64,000 nucleotides of DNA from an uncultured Kordia sp. (GCF_947489565.1 NZ_CANLEA010000001.1:62001-126000), one strand, 5' to 3'; shown: positions 10,001 through 18,014, counted from the first letter of the stretch. Made by a program: numbers and translations. The notes: a model not told the origin generated them from the sequence alone.

Positions 10001-12079
10001 GGATACCTAAGCTATATGCTACCTCAATCCACTAAAACGATGATGGTTGGACTCTCTGATGTAGTAGGTGATGATAGCTATCAGAGTATTAAATATGCCA
10101 TCTATACCACATCTGTTGGAGGGATTCATATTCGAGAGAATGGAACTACACTTTGGAATGTCTCCACCTATGTAGGAGGTGATACTTTTAAAATAGAGCG
10201 TCGAGGAAGTACAATCTATTATCTAAAGAATAATGAGATCTTCTATATCTCAAACTCAGTGGATAATGGAACAGCACTGCTTGGTGATGTAGCCATGTTC
10301 CACAATGATGGAAATATCAAGGATTTAGTACTTATCGATCTTGAAAAAGAGCTACAAGAGGTAGATTATACTTATAACGTACGCGGTTGGCTTAAAGGTA
10401 TTAATGATGTAAAAAATCAGGGAGACGATCTCTTTAGTTTTGCCTTAAAGTACAACGACACCAGTGATCCAACCAAACAGTTATTCAATGGAAATATCTC
10501 TAGCACATTATGGAAAACCAAAGGGCAAGATAGCTCACTAAAAGATTATGTTTATGGCTATGATCCGCTGAATAGAATCATTAGTGGTATGGACAATACT
10601 GGAAACTACAACTTAGACGAAGTGGAGTATGATATGAATGGGAACATCAAACGTTTACAACGTAGTGGACACAGAAATGAGGCTTTTACTGATTTTGGAG
10701 TCATGGATCAATTGGTATATGAGTACAATGGAAACCAATTAGAAAAAGTAACGGATGCTACGAGTATCGACTTTGGATTTAAAGATGGAACTAATACAGG
10801 CGATGATTACAGTTATGATGCCAATGGAAACATGGTGGAAGATAAAAATAAAGGGATTACTAGCATCACTTACAATCATTTAAATCTTCCGACACAAATT
10901 ACATTTGATAATGGGAGTACAATTACGTACTTTTACGATGCAGCAGGTATAAAGCAACAGAAAATTGTAAATGACCAGAGTAATGAAAGTCAACAAGACA
11001 CGTATTACGCTGGAAATTACATTTACAAAAAATCAAATGCACAAACCGCTGCTGCACTTACGTTCTTTAACAGTGAAGAAGGCTATATAGAGCCGCAATT
11101 TGATCCAAATAAGCCAACAAAGATAACTGGTTTTAACTATACGTATCAGTACAAAGACCATTTAGGAAACATTCGACTTTCCTATGAAGACATTGATGGA
11201 AATGGAGTTATCAAAGCAGATACAGAAATCAAGGAAGAGAATCATTATTATCCTTTTGGACTCAAACATAAAGGGTATAATAACCAGATTACTGGAAGAG
11301 ATCATCAGTATGAATTTGCAGGAGAAGAGCTTGAAGAAGATTTAGGAAAAAATACAGTTGCATATCAATGGAGAGATTATGATCCTGCAATCGCTCGTTT
11401 TAACAAAATTGATAGATTTTCTGAAAAGTATACTGATTTAACTCCATATCACTTCTCTGCCAATAGTCCTTTGTATTTTAAAGAAATTAAAGGAGATAGT
11501 ATTAGGCTAGTTTTTGATAACGATAGAACAAAAATAAAATACGAGACAGAGGTTAATAAAGGTACTGGAGGTTTTTATGAAGTGCAAATTGACTCTGACG
11601 GAAAAGTTACTGGCTTAAAAGCAACAGACAAAGAAGGGGAAATGACAGAAGAGCAAAAAGCATTTTATGAACTATATAAAAATGTTGCTGATAGTGAACA
11701 TGCTGTAGAAATGAAAGTATGGGGAAGGTCTGTTGATGTTAATGTTGGAAGCTGGGCTCTTAGTAAAATAGATATGTCAGATATCCAAGCATTTGATGAA
11801 GCGGGAGAAGGAGGTTCTACCAGTGCTGGTGCTCTTATTCATGAAACTGTAGAGCAACATGAAAAAATTAAAAATGGTTTTAGACCCGGAGAATTAGCAA
11901 CAGAAGGTTATGCTCCTGCACATGAAATAGCCATACAGGCAGAAAATAGAGTAAATGGAAATGTTAGAAATGGTAATGAGTATACTGAAAAAGATGGAAC
12001 CGTAACTGTGCAGAGAATAATTCCAAATACATTAACAGGTAAAAATAAAGTTACAAAGAAGAAAAAGAAAAAATCATAA
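7076..12079 (+). CDS. RHS repeat protein with core domain and C-terminal toxin-like tip
   Basis: A 1667-aa protein. After a signal peptide (ending NAQS) come aspartate-rich calcium-loop repeats (LDRDGFGG, IDSDGDGFY, IDGDGFGD) up to about residue 190, then a DUF6443-like YD region. Two copies of a lectin- or SPRY-like module follow (about 660-810 and 955-1095; both contain GDGYxxY and GDTFxxER). The RHS core comes next (YQYKDHLGNIRLSY, then YYPFGLKHKGYNN). The last 200 residues or so after NSPLYF are a variable tip. The tip is acidic and lysine-rich at its end, with IHETVEQH and APAHEIAIQAEN, possible metal ligands, but I do not recognise the family. A small lipoprotein gene follows 3 bp downstream, as expected for immunity. 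Confidence 0.88.
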   Translation: MKKHIYTLLLICGFITIINAQSTAPFGPVNCDTYYYDLDRDGFGGQTMYTGSAEVTPEFRELNKLVCNSSDCDDSNPQINPNTNWAILIDSDGDGFYVIGSVEKTCVPSDPNAVLIGENAILENFSYLQLDCDDTNGSLKQSTLYYEDIDGDGFGDIESVILSCSGSIPTGYVVNAGDSCPDVSGDYNGCPDVTTVEGINQNKNYVHSISYQRPVHLIELSNLAAKDKIEQVTYFDGMGRAQMQVAIGQSPKDGRDIKTIISYDSYGRANTGFLPYVGTQRGGGFVNKQVGGAPNTDAEINAEIKEQQQFYHNKYPEDVQSFTTSNGGLTMLNNLENIPEELLDDIANNTPETGLLYPSYTTNTYDEIDRPIQTAAPGKDWSLDFNHTIKMEYDLNDETIDGVKRYDVSHPANAPEDIVLSEGQPYSTGTLYKSITKDENWQPNQQYATDHTTEEFKNKSGQVVLKRTYNGTQELNTYYIYDDFGNLTYVLPPMASAQPDINSNNTLEKFCYQYKYDHRNRLIEKKIPAKGWEYIVYDKLDRPVLTQDVNLRGSNTWLFTKYDALGRVVYTGKYIDNTNITRVSLQNIASSNTNLYETKSNTVSTLVGDTYIFYSNSVFPNIGLEVLTVNYYDNYFWDVGTSFEANYNLNNNDGVTTTGIEQKKSTGLTGSWTNSGFATEGAIYGDGYIQYTIKGTENQRVMVGLSHEATAGPIHYSSINYRIYTGYGTDGRIRVYKDGNLESFPNTYCVIGDTFRVERSGNQILFKKNGETFHAVTTDYTGTLVGDACFYDPDTAIENVYIGYSVMGQTFTQNVKGLATGSKVRVLDTGDWITTVSYYDEKGRAIHTASHNTYLDTNEAVSSLLDFTGKVLKSNMTHKQISNDPVVTNDEYIYDTNNRLLYQTKQINNEDKELIARNHYDELGQLVQKQVGSSLPEISSYENVNNITQDKDKLTKTSANGWDSGVNTTTTIMGDGYLSYMLPQSTKTMMVGLSDVVGDDSYQSIKYAIYTTSVGGIHIRENGTTLWNVSTYVGGDTFKIERRGSTIYYLKNNEIFYISNSVDNGTALLGDVAMFHNDGNIKDLVLIDLEKELQEVDYTYNVRGWLKGINDVKNQGDDLFSFALKYNDTSDPTKQLFNGNISSTLWKTKGQDSSLKDYVYGYDPLNRIISGMDNTGNYNLDEVEYDMNGNIKRLQRSGHRNEAFTDFGVMDQLVYEYNGNQLEKVTDATSIDFGFKDGTNTGDDYSYDANGNMVEDKNKGITSITYNHLNLPTQITFDNGSTITYFYDAAGIKQQKIVNDQSNESQQDTYYAGNYIYKKSNAQTAAALTFFNSEEGYIEPQFDPNKPTKITGFNYTYQYKDHLGNIRLSYEDIDGNGVIKADTEIKEENHYYPFGLKHKGYNNQITGRDHQYEFAGEELEEDLGKNTVAYQWRDYDPAIARFNKIDRFSEKYTDLTPYHFSANSPLYFKEIKGDSIRLVFDNDRTKIKYETEVNKGTGGFYEVQIDSDGKVTGLKATDKEGEMTEEQKAFYELYKNVADSEHAVEMKVWGRSVDVNVGSWALSKIDMSDIQAFDEAGEGGSTSAGALIHETVEQHEKIKNGFRPGELATEGYAPAHEIAIQAENRVNGNVRNGNEYTEKDGTVTVQRIIPNTLTGKNKVTKKKKKKS

Positions 12080-12082
12080 ACA

Positions 12083-12415
12083 ATGAAAAAATCAAGTTTA
12101 ATATTACTATTAATAACCTCAATATTTTTTATTGGATGCGAAAGAAAAGAGTCTAAAAACTGTAATGAAAATATAGAGTTTAAAGATGCATTTATGTCTA
12201 GTGTTTCTAAAATAGAAGAATACACTTCTGGGAAGGGAACAAGAAAAGATTTTGATAATAGTTTAAAATTTTTGTCTAAATATGTGAAAGTTTCTTTTGA
12301 AGATATGATGAATTATTCAAATGAATATACCAATATTAATGTATTCAAAAAAGATAAAGAAAATTGGTTAAAATGGTATGAAGAACAAAAATGTAATTAT
12401 ATCAAATTTCAATAA
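12083..12415 (+). CDS. Small lipoprotein, putative immunity protein for the RHS tip
   Basis: A 110-aa protein with a lipoprotein signal (lipobox FFIGC, Cys about residue 19), so the mature form would be anchored in the periplasmic or outer membrane. The remainder is charged and mostly helical with no family I recognise. The role is inferred from position: it starts 3 bp after the toxin-bearing rhs gene, is smaller and more AT-rich, and a terminator follows at once. A periplasmic anchor would fit a toxin that acts in the envelope or enters through it. Confidence 0.7.
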   Translation: MKKSSLILLLITSIFFIGCERKESKNCNENIEFKDAFMSSVSKIEEYTSGKGTRKDFDNSLKFLSKYVKVSFEDMMNYSNEYTNINVFKKDKENWLKWYEEQKCNYIKFQ

Positions 12416-12445
12416 AACTAATTCTATAACTATTTTTTAGAAAAA

Positions 12446-12476
12446 AAACCGCTCACAATAGATTTGTGGGCGGTTT
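12446..12476 (+). terminator. Terminator of the rhs-immunity operon
   Basis: AAACCGCTCACA and TGTGGGCGGTTT form a 12-bp stem (one wobble) with a 7-base loop, ending in a short T run. Confidence 0.75.
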
Positions 12477-12638
12477 TGCTTTTCAGCATATTCAGTTATT
12501 TTATCCAAAGTTTTTCACTCTTCTCAAGTAAGTGCTCTGTTAAACCCGTCTTGTGGGTAATGGTACAGATTAGTTGATTAACTAATTTAAAACTATAATT
12601 AATTGTAAAACAGTAAATTATAAATAGATTTATACTGT

Positions 12639-12702
12639 AAAAGGATGAACATTATGTTCATCCTTTTCTTTTTTAACGCATTTAAAGGTTTTAAAATGCG
12701 TT
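12639..12702 (+). terminator. Tandem terminators inside the IS1 5' region
   Basis: A perfect 12-bp stem (AAAAGGATGAAC/GTTCATCCTTTT, 5-base loop) followed by T-rich sequence, then a second stem (AACGCATTT at 12675-12683 with AAATGCGTT at 12694-12702) followed by five T. Placed before the transposase gene, they would block read-in transcription from outside. Confidence 0.7.
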
Positions 12703-12741
12703 TTTTTCATCTTAGTGGTTCAAATTAGTTGATGGAAAAAT

Positions 12742-13413
12742 ATGAAGTGTAAAAAGTGTAAAGGTCTAGCAGTTAAAAATGGCAAACAATCAAGCGGTAA
12801 GCAAAGTTATTATTGTAAGGCTTGTAAGCACAGTTTTCAAAGAAGCTATAATTATAATGCTTACAAAATTGATACGAATAAAAATATTTATCAGTTGCTA
12901 AGAGAAAGTGTTGGTGTTACTGCAACTTCTCGTCTACTTTCTATATCAAAGACTACGATCATTAAACGCATAAAACAGATGGGTTGTTTGATAACAAAAC
13001 CGTTATTTAATGAACATCATCAATACTATGAACTTGATGAAATGCGAGTAGTAGTTGGCTATAAATTAAATGAAGCTTGGATTACCTATGCAATCAATAG
13101 ATACACCAAAAAAATCATCAACTTTATTGTAGGTAGAAGAACCAAGCGAAATATTTCTGTAATTACAAAATCAGTGCTTCAACTCTACCCGAAAATGATA
13201 TTTACTGACCGATTAAAAACATATAAAAGCTTAATTCCCAAAACTCAACATGACACGAGAAAGAAAAATACAACAGTCATTGAAAGACACAATTTAACCT
13301 TACGCACACACCTAAAACGTCTCTCAAGAAGAACAATTTGTTTTAGTAAAACCTTTGAGATGCTAGAAGCGACCTTAAAACTCTATCTTTGGGGTTATCA
13401 ATTAAAGTTTTGA
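12742..13413 (+). CDS. IS1-family transposase (copy 1)
   Basis: A 223-aa single-frame transposase. The N-terminal zinc ribbon has CxxC pairs (MKCKKCKG, YYCKACK), followed by a helix-turn-helix (ATSRLLSISKTTIIKRI) and a DDE core with YELDEMRV, FTDRL and ERHNLTLRTHLKRL. Classical IS1 makes this protein by frameshifting between InsA and InsB; here it is one frame. It differs from copy 2 at 15 positions, all within the first 115 residues. Confidence 0.92.
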   Translation: MKCKKCKGLAVKNGKQSSGKQSYYCKACKHSFQRSYNYNAYKIDTNKNIYQLLRESVGVTATSRLLSISKTTIIKRIKQMGCLITKPLFNEHHQYYELDEMRVVVGYKLNEAWITYAINRYTKKIINFIVGRRTKRNISVITKSVLQLYPKMIFTDRLKTYKSLIPKTQHDTRKKNTTVIERHNLTLRTHLKRLSRRTICFSKTFEMLEATLKLYLWGYQLKF

Positions 13414-13421
13414 GAAATATT

Positions 13422-13697
13422 CTATACTTTGTTGATCATATCAAGTAACGCTCTTTTATTTCCTTTGTAACTTTTGTTGAGTAAATTATTCTCATATTCA
13501 TAATAGTTAATCATCGCTTTTTTGTAGCCAATAATAATTTTTTCACTTATAGGGTTTTCTGAAAATGCAAAAAAGATAATATGAGCATCAGGAGAATTAA
13601 TACTCGATGGAAATTTACTGTGTTTTATCCAATCAGTAAATGCTTTTATATCGGTATCATTGAAATTAGTAGTAGTGACAAATTTTTTAAAAGTCAT
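13422..13697 (-). CDS. Hypothetical protein, YozE/SAM-like small helical domain
   Basis: About 91 aa from the Met at 13697 (MTFKKFVTTTN). A longer frame starts at 13754, but its first 19 residues are hydrophobic and unlike the rest. Content such as FTDWIKHSKFPSS with a following Y-rich helix recalls the short YozE/sterile-alpha-like domain. That is a weak resemblance. It ends 8 bp from the IS1 transposase stop, convergently, so the IS end abuts or overlaps this gene's terminator. Confidence 0.6.
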   Translation of the reverse strand: MTFKKFVTTTNFNDTDIKAFTDWIKHSKFPSSINSPDAHIIFFAFSENPISEKIIIGYKKAMINYYEYENNLLNKSYKGNKRALLDMINKV

Positions 13698-13784
13698 TAT
13701 ATAAATATGAATTATTTCAAAAATACAGAATTGTATTAAAAAAAACACCTCCATCTTTCAGGAAGTGCTTAAAATATTTAATTG

Positions 13785-14210
13785 TTATTTGAGCCACAAC
13801 TCGTAGCTCTTCTCATAACCTATCCAATTGTTGTTCATATCAAAACCACGATTGGCAAGTTCCCAACGAATCATTAGCTTGAGCGGAATTTTTGTATGAA
13901 GAATAAACCTAAGTAATTCGCCATTCATTGTGGAAAACACACCACGCAGTTCTTCCCACATGCCCACATAATCTTCATCCATACCAATCATTTTCAAATG
14001 TTCGTATGAAATATTGGAATAATCTTGTGGTAATTTTTCAAATGTTTCCCCTTTAAAAGTTGGATGATTCTTTGGTACAACCAAATAATCTCCACGACTA
14101 CTTTGAATCACACCAAATTGTGAGCCTTCTACTCGATGACTAAAATTTAGCCAAATAGCATGATCAATCGCTTTTGTTAGACTTGGATGTCTGGGGAGTT
14201 TGTTTTCCAT
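13785..14210 (-). CDS. Hypothetical protein of the mobilizable element
   Basis: 141 aa, soluble, with no recognised domain. It contains VIQSSRGDYLVVPKNHP and a helical C-terminal half. Its start overlaps the end of the preceding minus-strand gene by 47 bp, so the two are probably translationally coupled. It belongs to a minus-strand run of small accessory genes that reaches from 18 kb down to 13.4 kb. Confidence 0.65.
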   Translation of the reverse strand: MENKLPRHPSLTKAIDHAIWLNFSHRVEGSQFGVIQSSRGDYLVVPKNHPTFKGETFEKLPQDYSNISYEHLKMIGMDEDYVGMWEELRGVFSTMNGELLRFILHTKIPLKLMIRWELANRGFDMNNNWIGYEKSYELWLK

Positions 14211-14538
14211 TAGCTTTTGGTTTTTGTGGTTCTGTTTTTACAGTTTTCACTTCCTTTCTTTTTTCAAGAATCTCTTTACTCCAATTATAGGTTACATAGC
14301 TAATGACAAACATATCATCAGCGATAACATTTAGGAGTTCTTCATTTTCCATTTCTACTAGGTTGTATTCTTTCGGAATACTTCCGTTGTAAATAGAAGT
14401 GATGATTTCAATGAGTTCTTTTCGTTTGAAGTATTTAATCAACAGGGAAGTGACTTCTAGTGTATTATTTTCAGTACTTGATCTTCTCTTTAAAATTCCT
14501 GAGAAGATTTTTAATAATGATTTTTTTGTATCATCCAT
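14164..14538 (-). CDS. Hypothetical protein sharing a domain with the 14756-15361 product
   Basis: 124 aa. Residues about 30-95 (FKRKELIEIITSIY ... EELLNVIADDMFVI ... NWSKEIL) match the pattern of residues 30-95 in the neighbouring 201-aa protein (FSREELLKILDFMF ... KELLEVIDDELYIL ... QWEQEL). The two are therefore diverged copies of one small helical domain. The C-terminus is a basic, low-complexity Lys/Thr/Pro/Ser tail, likely disordered. Function unknown. Confidence 0.65.
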   Translation of the reverse strand: MDDTKKSLLKIFSGILKRRSSTENNTLEVTSLLIKYFKRKELIEIITSIYNGSIPKEYNLVEMENEELLNVIADDMFVISYVTYNWSKEILEKRKEVKTVKTEPQKPKANGKQTPQTSKSNKSD

Positions 14539-14576
14539 AATGTTTAAATTTTTAATTGTGTTTGTGGAATATTATT

Positions 14577-14759
14577 TTAGGTTAAATACACAGGAATGAT
14601 CCTAAGATATTTTTCATCATGCATCGCTAACTTTTTAACTGTAGCTAGAGAAGACTTAGCATCTTCAACCGATACATAGTATTTCTGATTATTGAAGTTT
14701 ATGAGTTCCTTGGTATGTAACTCTGGATTGATATACGCGAGAATAAATACCATAATCAT
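14577..14759 (-). CDS. Small hypothetical protein, related to the C-terminus of the upstream product
   Basis: 60 aa. It starts with an ATGA overlap on the stop of the upstream 201-aa gene. Residues 27-58 (KYYVSVEDAKSSL ... LRIIPVYL) follow the same pattern as the last 35 residues of that protein (RFFETVEDAFEMM ... VHILERYK). So the upstream protein looks like a fusion of this module and the 124-aa module. Function unknown. Confidence 0.55.
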   Translation of the reverse strand: MIMVFILAYINPELHTKELINFNNQKYYVSVEDAKSSLATVKKLAMHDEKYLRIIPVYLT

Positions 14760-15361
14760 ATTGCTTTGTATCGTTCCAAGATGTGAACTTCATCTTTTTG
14801 AAATGTTCCATTTTCAACACCAGAGTGCATCATTTCAAATGCGTCTTCTACGGTTTCAAAGAAACGTTTGGGAGGACTATCAACTTCATACACATTTTCT
14901 TGGGACACACTAACATCATAGATACCATATACTCTAGTAATTTTTCCTGCTTTTTGTTGCAAAGACATATAATTGCTGATGTCATACTCATCCCATATGA
15001 TAATATCTTTTTGACCTAGATAATGTGTTTGATGTCCTAATTGTTCCAAGGTATTGTAAACACCACGAGGATTAATATGATCATGAGTAGATAGTTCTTG
15101 CTCCCACTGATTTATGTAGTGACGAAGAATATATAACTCATCATCAATGACTTCCAAGAGTTCTTTATGACTTGCTGTGTCTAAGTCTTCTACTTGTTGC
15201 AATCCAATATCTCCAAACATGAAGTCAAGGATTTTCAAAAGTTCCTCACGCGAGAAGAAATTTTCAAAGAAGGAACTCATTTGCGGATGCTTTTTCTCTG
15301 TAAGCTGTTGTTCGTAACAAGACAAAAAATGTCTTAGTACCGTTTGCGTTGTAATATTCAT
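14756..15361 (-). CDS. Hypothetical two-module protein of the mobilizable element
   Basis: 201 aa, soluble and acidic. The N-terminal module (about 20-95) is shared with the 124-aa protein at 14164-14538 and the C-terminal module (about 165-201) with the 60-aa protein at 14577-14759. The middle contains a YIxQWEQEL helix and a strand-rich part (DIIIWDEYDISNY). Function unknown; the repeated use of the modules suggests a family private to this type of element. Confidence 0.65.
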   Translation of the reverse strand: MNITTQTVLRHFLSCYEQQLTEKKHPQMSSFFENFFSREELLKILDFMFGDIGLQQVEDLDTASHKELLEVIDDELYILRHYINQWEQELSTHDHINPRGVYNTLEQLGHQTHYLGQKDIIIWDEYDISNYMSLQQKAGKITRVYGIYDVSVSQENVYEVDSPPKRFFETVEDAFEMMHSGVENGTFQKDEVHILERYKAI

Positions 15362-15388
15362 TTGTAAAAAGTTTTAAAAGTTTGTGAT

Positions 15389-15598
15389 TTAGTTTTCTTT
15401 TACTTCGCAGTGATTCATAATCGTTGCGAGTAAATAGTTGTAATCTTTCGATTTCGCTTCTTCAATGACAGCATCAATTTCTTCACGAGTCCAGCCTTCT
15501 TTTTTGGCTTGTGAGCCAAAGAGTCCCATGATGACATAGGCGTTTCCGTCTTTTCCGACAAGGTCTAAGTTGACCGTTTTGTTTACGATTTTTTTCAT
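15389..15598 (-). CDS. Small hypothetical protein
   Basis: 69 aa, start MKKIVNKTVNLDLVGKDGNA. It is rich in charged helix (WTREEIDAVIEEAKSKDYN) and recalls small plasmid or ICE accessory proteins seen beside DUF2958 genes. It begins 3 bp after the DUF2958 gene ends, in the same direction. Confidence 0.6.
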   Translation of the reverse strand: MKKIVNKTVNLDLVGKDGNAYVIMGLFGSQAKKEGWTREEIDAVIEEAKSKDYNYLLATIMNHCEVKEN

Positions 15599-15601
15599 GT
15601 G

Positions 15602-15901
15602 TTATGTAATTTTAGTGAGTAAATCTTTGAATGGTACTTCTTTGAAGTAGAGATCGCGTTCAATGGTCAGTCCAAATGGGCGTTGTATTGCTTCCATTTC
15701 ATCAATAGAGAAATATCCCCATTCATCGAATGCTAATCCTGTAACATAGCCATAGCAGATGCTTGTTTCAGGATCATATTCAGTTGCGTACCATGTTCCT
15801 GATCCAGCAGGATCAAAGAATTTGGCAATAACAAGAGGATCTTTCTTTTGCGGACCAACTTCTTTGAATCGCTTTTGTAATTCATCATTGATGAGTTTCA
15901 T
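15602..15901 (-). CDS. DUF2958 domain protein
   Basis: 99 aa covering a complete DUF2958 domain: the conserved PLVIAKFFDP, TWYATEYDPE, YGYVTGL, GYFSIDEME and IERDLYF segments appear in order. DUF2958 proteins are common on plasmids and integrative conjugative elements; their biochemical role is unknown. It lies between the Dam-type methylase and a 69-aa gene in the same minus-strand operon. Confidence 0.82.
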   Translation of the reverse strand: MKLINDELQKRFKEVGPQKKDPLVIAKFFDPAGSGTWYATEYDPETSICYGYVTGLAFDEWGYFSIDEMEAIQRPFGLTIERDLYFKEVPFKDLLTKIT

Positions 15902-15934
15902 AGATATTAAATTTTAAAGGTTTGTATTTGTTTT

Positions 15935-16729
15935 TTAGATTGCGTAGTTTGCTACGAGTACCTCAGTCTTTCGAGGTCTGGTTTCTCCTGCTTGTGCTTT
16001 TTTGGCAGAAAGAGGCTTATCAAAAGATTTGATGTGCCAACCGTTTTTCTTGATGTATTCTTGGAGTATTTCTGATGGATACGAGGAAAGCAGAAACTTT
16101 CCTTTTACACTCTTAAGAGTGTTTAATAAATTCTTGTAATCAACTTCAGTGTATCCGTCATAGTGACCTTGATTACTATTAATGTATGGCGGATCAACAT
16201 AATGGAACGCATCTTCAGTGTCACGAGAAGTAATTACCTGACAGGCATCATGTGATTCAATTTGAGTGTTCTCCAATCGCTTTACAATGTCATCAGTAAA
16301 CTTGATTTTCTTTTGCTTAAATGCTTTTACCTGACTAGCACAGCGAGAATATCCAAATGATCCAACTTTTGAAGCAAATCCTAATTGGGTTGCGATGTAA
16401 AATGCCCAAGCGATCTGCAATTTTGAAAACAGATGTGGCATTCGATAAATGGTAAGTGCTACTTTATAACTTGCACGTGAAAAGGGTGTTGCTTCAATTT
16501 TTTGTTTAAGGTTGTCAAAGTCTGTTTTACAGACTTCATAGAAAGTCACAATAATGTTATTGCTGTCATTTATAATTTCAGACTCGGCAGGCTCTTTGGC
16601 AAAGAATACCGCTCCACCACCGAAGAAGCTTTCAGTATATATTTTATGAGGATGAATCAATGGAAGAATATGTTTGAGCATATTGATCTTACCACCGTAG
16701 TAGGATATAGGAGTTTTAAGTTTTGACAT
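15935..16729 (-). CDS. DNA adenine methyltransferase, Dam/D12 class
   Basis: 264 aa, N6-adenine methylase of the D12 class. Substrate-entry motif YYGGK is at residues 10-14, SAM-binding motif I FFGGGAVFF near 35, catalytic motif IV DPPY near 178, and the C-terminus has the family's SSYPSE segment. No restriction partner is adjacent, so it is probably an orphan methylase. Orphan methylases on mobile elements often protect against host restriction. It is transcribed with the DUF2958 gene. Confidence 0.9.
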   Translation of the reverse strand: MSKLKTPISYYGGKINMLKHILPLIHPHKIYTESFFGGGAVFFAKEPAESEIINDSNNIIVTFYEVCKTDFDNLKQKIEATPFSRASYKVALTIYRMPHLFSKLQIAWAFYIATQLGFASKVGSFGYSRCASQVKAFKQKKIKFTDDIVKRLENTQIESHDACQVITSRDTEDAFHYVDPPYINSNQGHYDGYTEVDYKNLLNTLKSVKGKFLLSSYPSEILQEYIKKNGWHIKSFDKPLSAKKAQAGETRPRKTEVLVANYAI

Positions 16730-16796
16730 ATACAGGACAATGGGATTAGAGAAATAATGAAGTCTGTATAAATCTTTTTAAATTGTTGAAGTGTCG

Positions 16797-18014
16797 TTAT
16801 AAAATCGTATCTGCACTAAAGGGAACTGATGGTTTGCCATCAATCATTAATCTTAGGTATATAGAATAGTTGGCTAGGGAAGTGAAGTCAGTAGTACTAA
16901 AGACAGGATAAAATTCTTTTGCCATTAAGTTGGCATCCGTAATTCCAAGTCTGAAGCATACAATCGTTCCCACGTTTCCAAGCACACTATTACGTACTTC
17001 AATATTTAATTGATGGAGAAATTGGTTGGCGAGAATAAGTCCAATTTTGAACTTACGAATCTGCGCAAGCATTTCAGAGATAAGTTCGGTACTCGATAAA
17101 ATTTGAAACTCATCGATATATAAAAAATAGGGAACTCGCTGATGCTCTGGAATATCAATTCGAGAGAAACAAGCAGATGCTAGGGAAGTCAGAAGTAATC
17201 CGCCAAGAATATTGGCAACATCGCTTCCAACGTGTCCTTTAGCCAGATTGATAATCAAAATTTGATTTGTATCTATGATTTTTCTAAGCGAAATCTGTTC
17301 ATCATTTTCAACAAGAACTTTTTTGATGATTCGATGCGATAGTAATGCACCAATCTTATTCATAATTGGAAGCAGATCATTCGGTTTATACTTTGGAAAT
17401 TCTTTCTCCCAAAAGAGGAGAATCTCCTCAGATGAAATATGTGTAAGGCATGAGTTTCGATATGACGTATCATGCATGATTCTTAAAATATCAGACAAAT
17501 TTGCTTTTGGTTGTTCCAAGAGAGAAAGTAAAATCATTCTTAGAATGTGTTCCATTTTCATTCCCCAAGCTGACTTCCAATTACGCTTAAATATTTCTAA
17601 AATATTAGATACAACAAGGGAACGTTTTGCAGCACTTACTTTCCTTAGCGGATTATATCCAAACGGTATTTCAGGATCAGTCACATCAAAATAGATAAGT
17701 TTCCGATCTGGAAAACGATCTTGAATGTTTGCTACAATTTCAGTTGAAGCATCTCCGTGCAAGTCCAAAAATGTAAATCCACGCCTAGCTTCTACATCTT
17801 GCATCATCAGTACTTTTAATAGTGTCGTTTTACCACTTCCACTTTTGCCAAAGCAATAAAAATGTAACATTCTATCTGCCTGTCTGATGCCAAATAATTT
17901 TCCATCACTTCTAAAATTAGTTCTTGCGAAATAGCTGATATCGTTCAAATTATTGAAAAAGAACATGGCTTTATGGCTAGTAAATGAATAAGGATATTGA
18001 GTTGTATTTGTCAA
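16797..18014 (-). CDS. VirD4/TraD-like ATPase (type IV coupling protein family)
   Basis: 405 aa. Walker A GKSGSGKT is at residues 56-63, TFLDLHGD at about 77, and Walker B FLYIDEFQ near 298, followed by EMLAQIRKFKIGLILANQ. This is the DUF87/TraM-recognition arrangement of conjugative coupling ATPases. I see no clear N-terminal membrane segments. It is one of two coupling-protein-like ATPases in this element (the other is at 25312-26766), which is unusual for a mobilizable element. Confidence 0.83.
   Translation of the reverse strand: MTNTTQYPYSFTSHKAMFFFNNLNDISYFARTNFRSDGKLFGIRQADRMLHFYCFGKSGSGKTTLLKVLMMQDVEARRGFTFLDLHGDASTEIVANIQDRFPDRKLIYFDVTDPEIPFGYNPLRKVSAAKRSLVVSNILEIFKRNWKSAWGMKMEHILRMILLSLLEQPKANLSDILRIMHDTSYRNSCLTHISSEEILLFWEKEFPKYKPNDLLPIMNKIGALLSHRIIKKVLVENDEQISLRKIIDTNQILIINLAKGHVGSDVANILGGLLLTSLASACFSRIDIPEHQRVPYFLYIDEFQILSSTELISEMLAQIRKFKIGLILANQFLHQLNIEVRNSVLGNVGTIVCFRLGITDANLMAKEFYPVFSTTDFTSLANYSIYLRLMIDGKPSVPFSADTIL

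Larger units (their letters stand above)
12556..13420 (+). mobile_element. IS1-family insertion sequence, copy 1 (right end not resolved)
   Basis: The left end GGTAATGGTACAGATTAGTTGAT (12556-12578) resembles the IS1-family terminal repeat and is identical to the left end of the copy at 45096. Homology between the copies runs from there to just past the transposase stop (about 13415) and then stops abruptly. No inverted copy of the left end is visible there, so either the right repeat has decayed or it overlaps the end of the gene. Confidence 0.7.

Noticed and set aside
11908-12225. A 105-aa minus-strand frame over the rhs end
   Set aside because: It arises from the complement of a Lys-rich region (a run of Phe) and overlaps two supported genes.
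13414-13440. Right inverted repeat of IS1 copy 1
   Set aside because: No complement of the 23-base left end is visible there; TTGATCATATCAA is a local palindrome without counterpart at copy 2.
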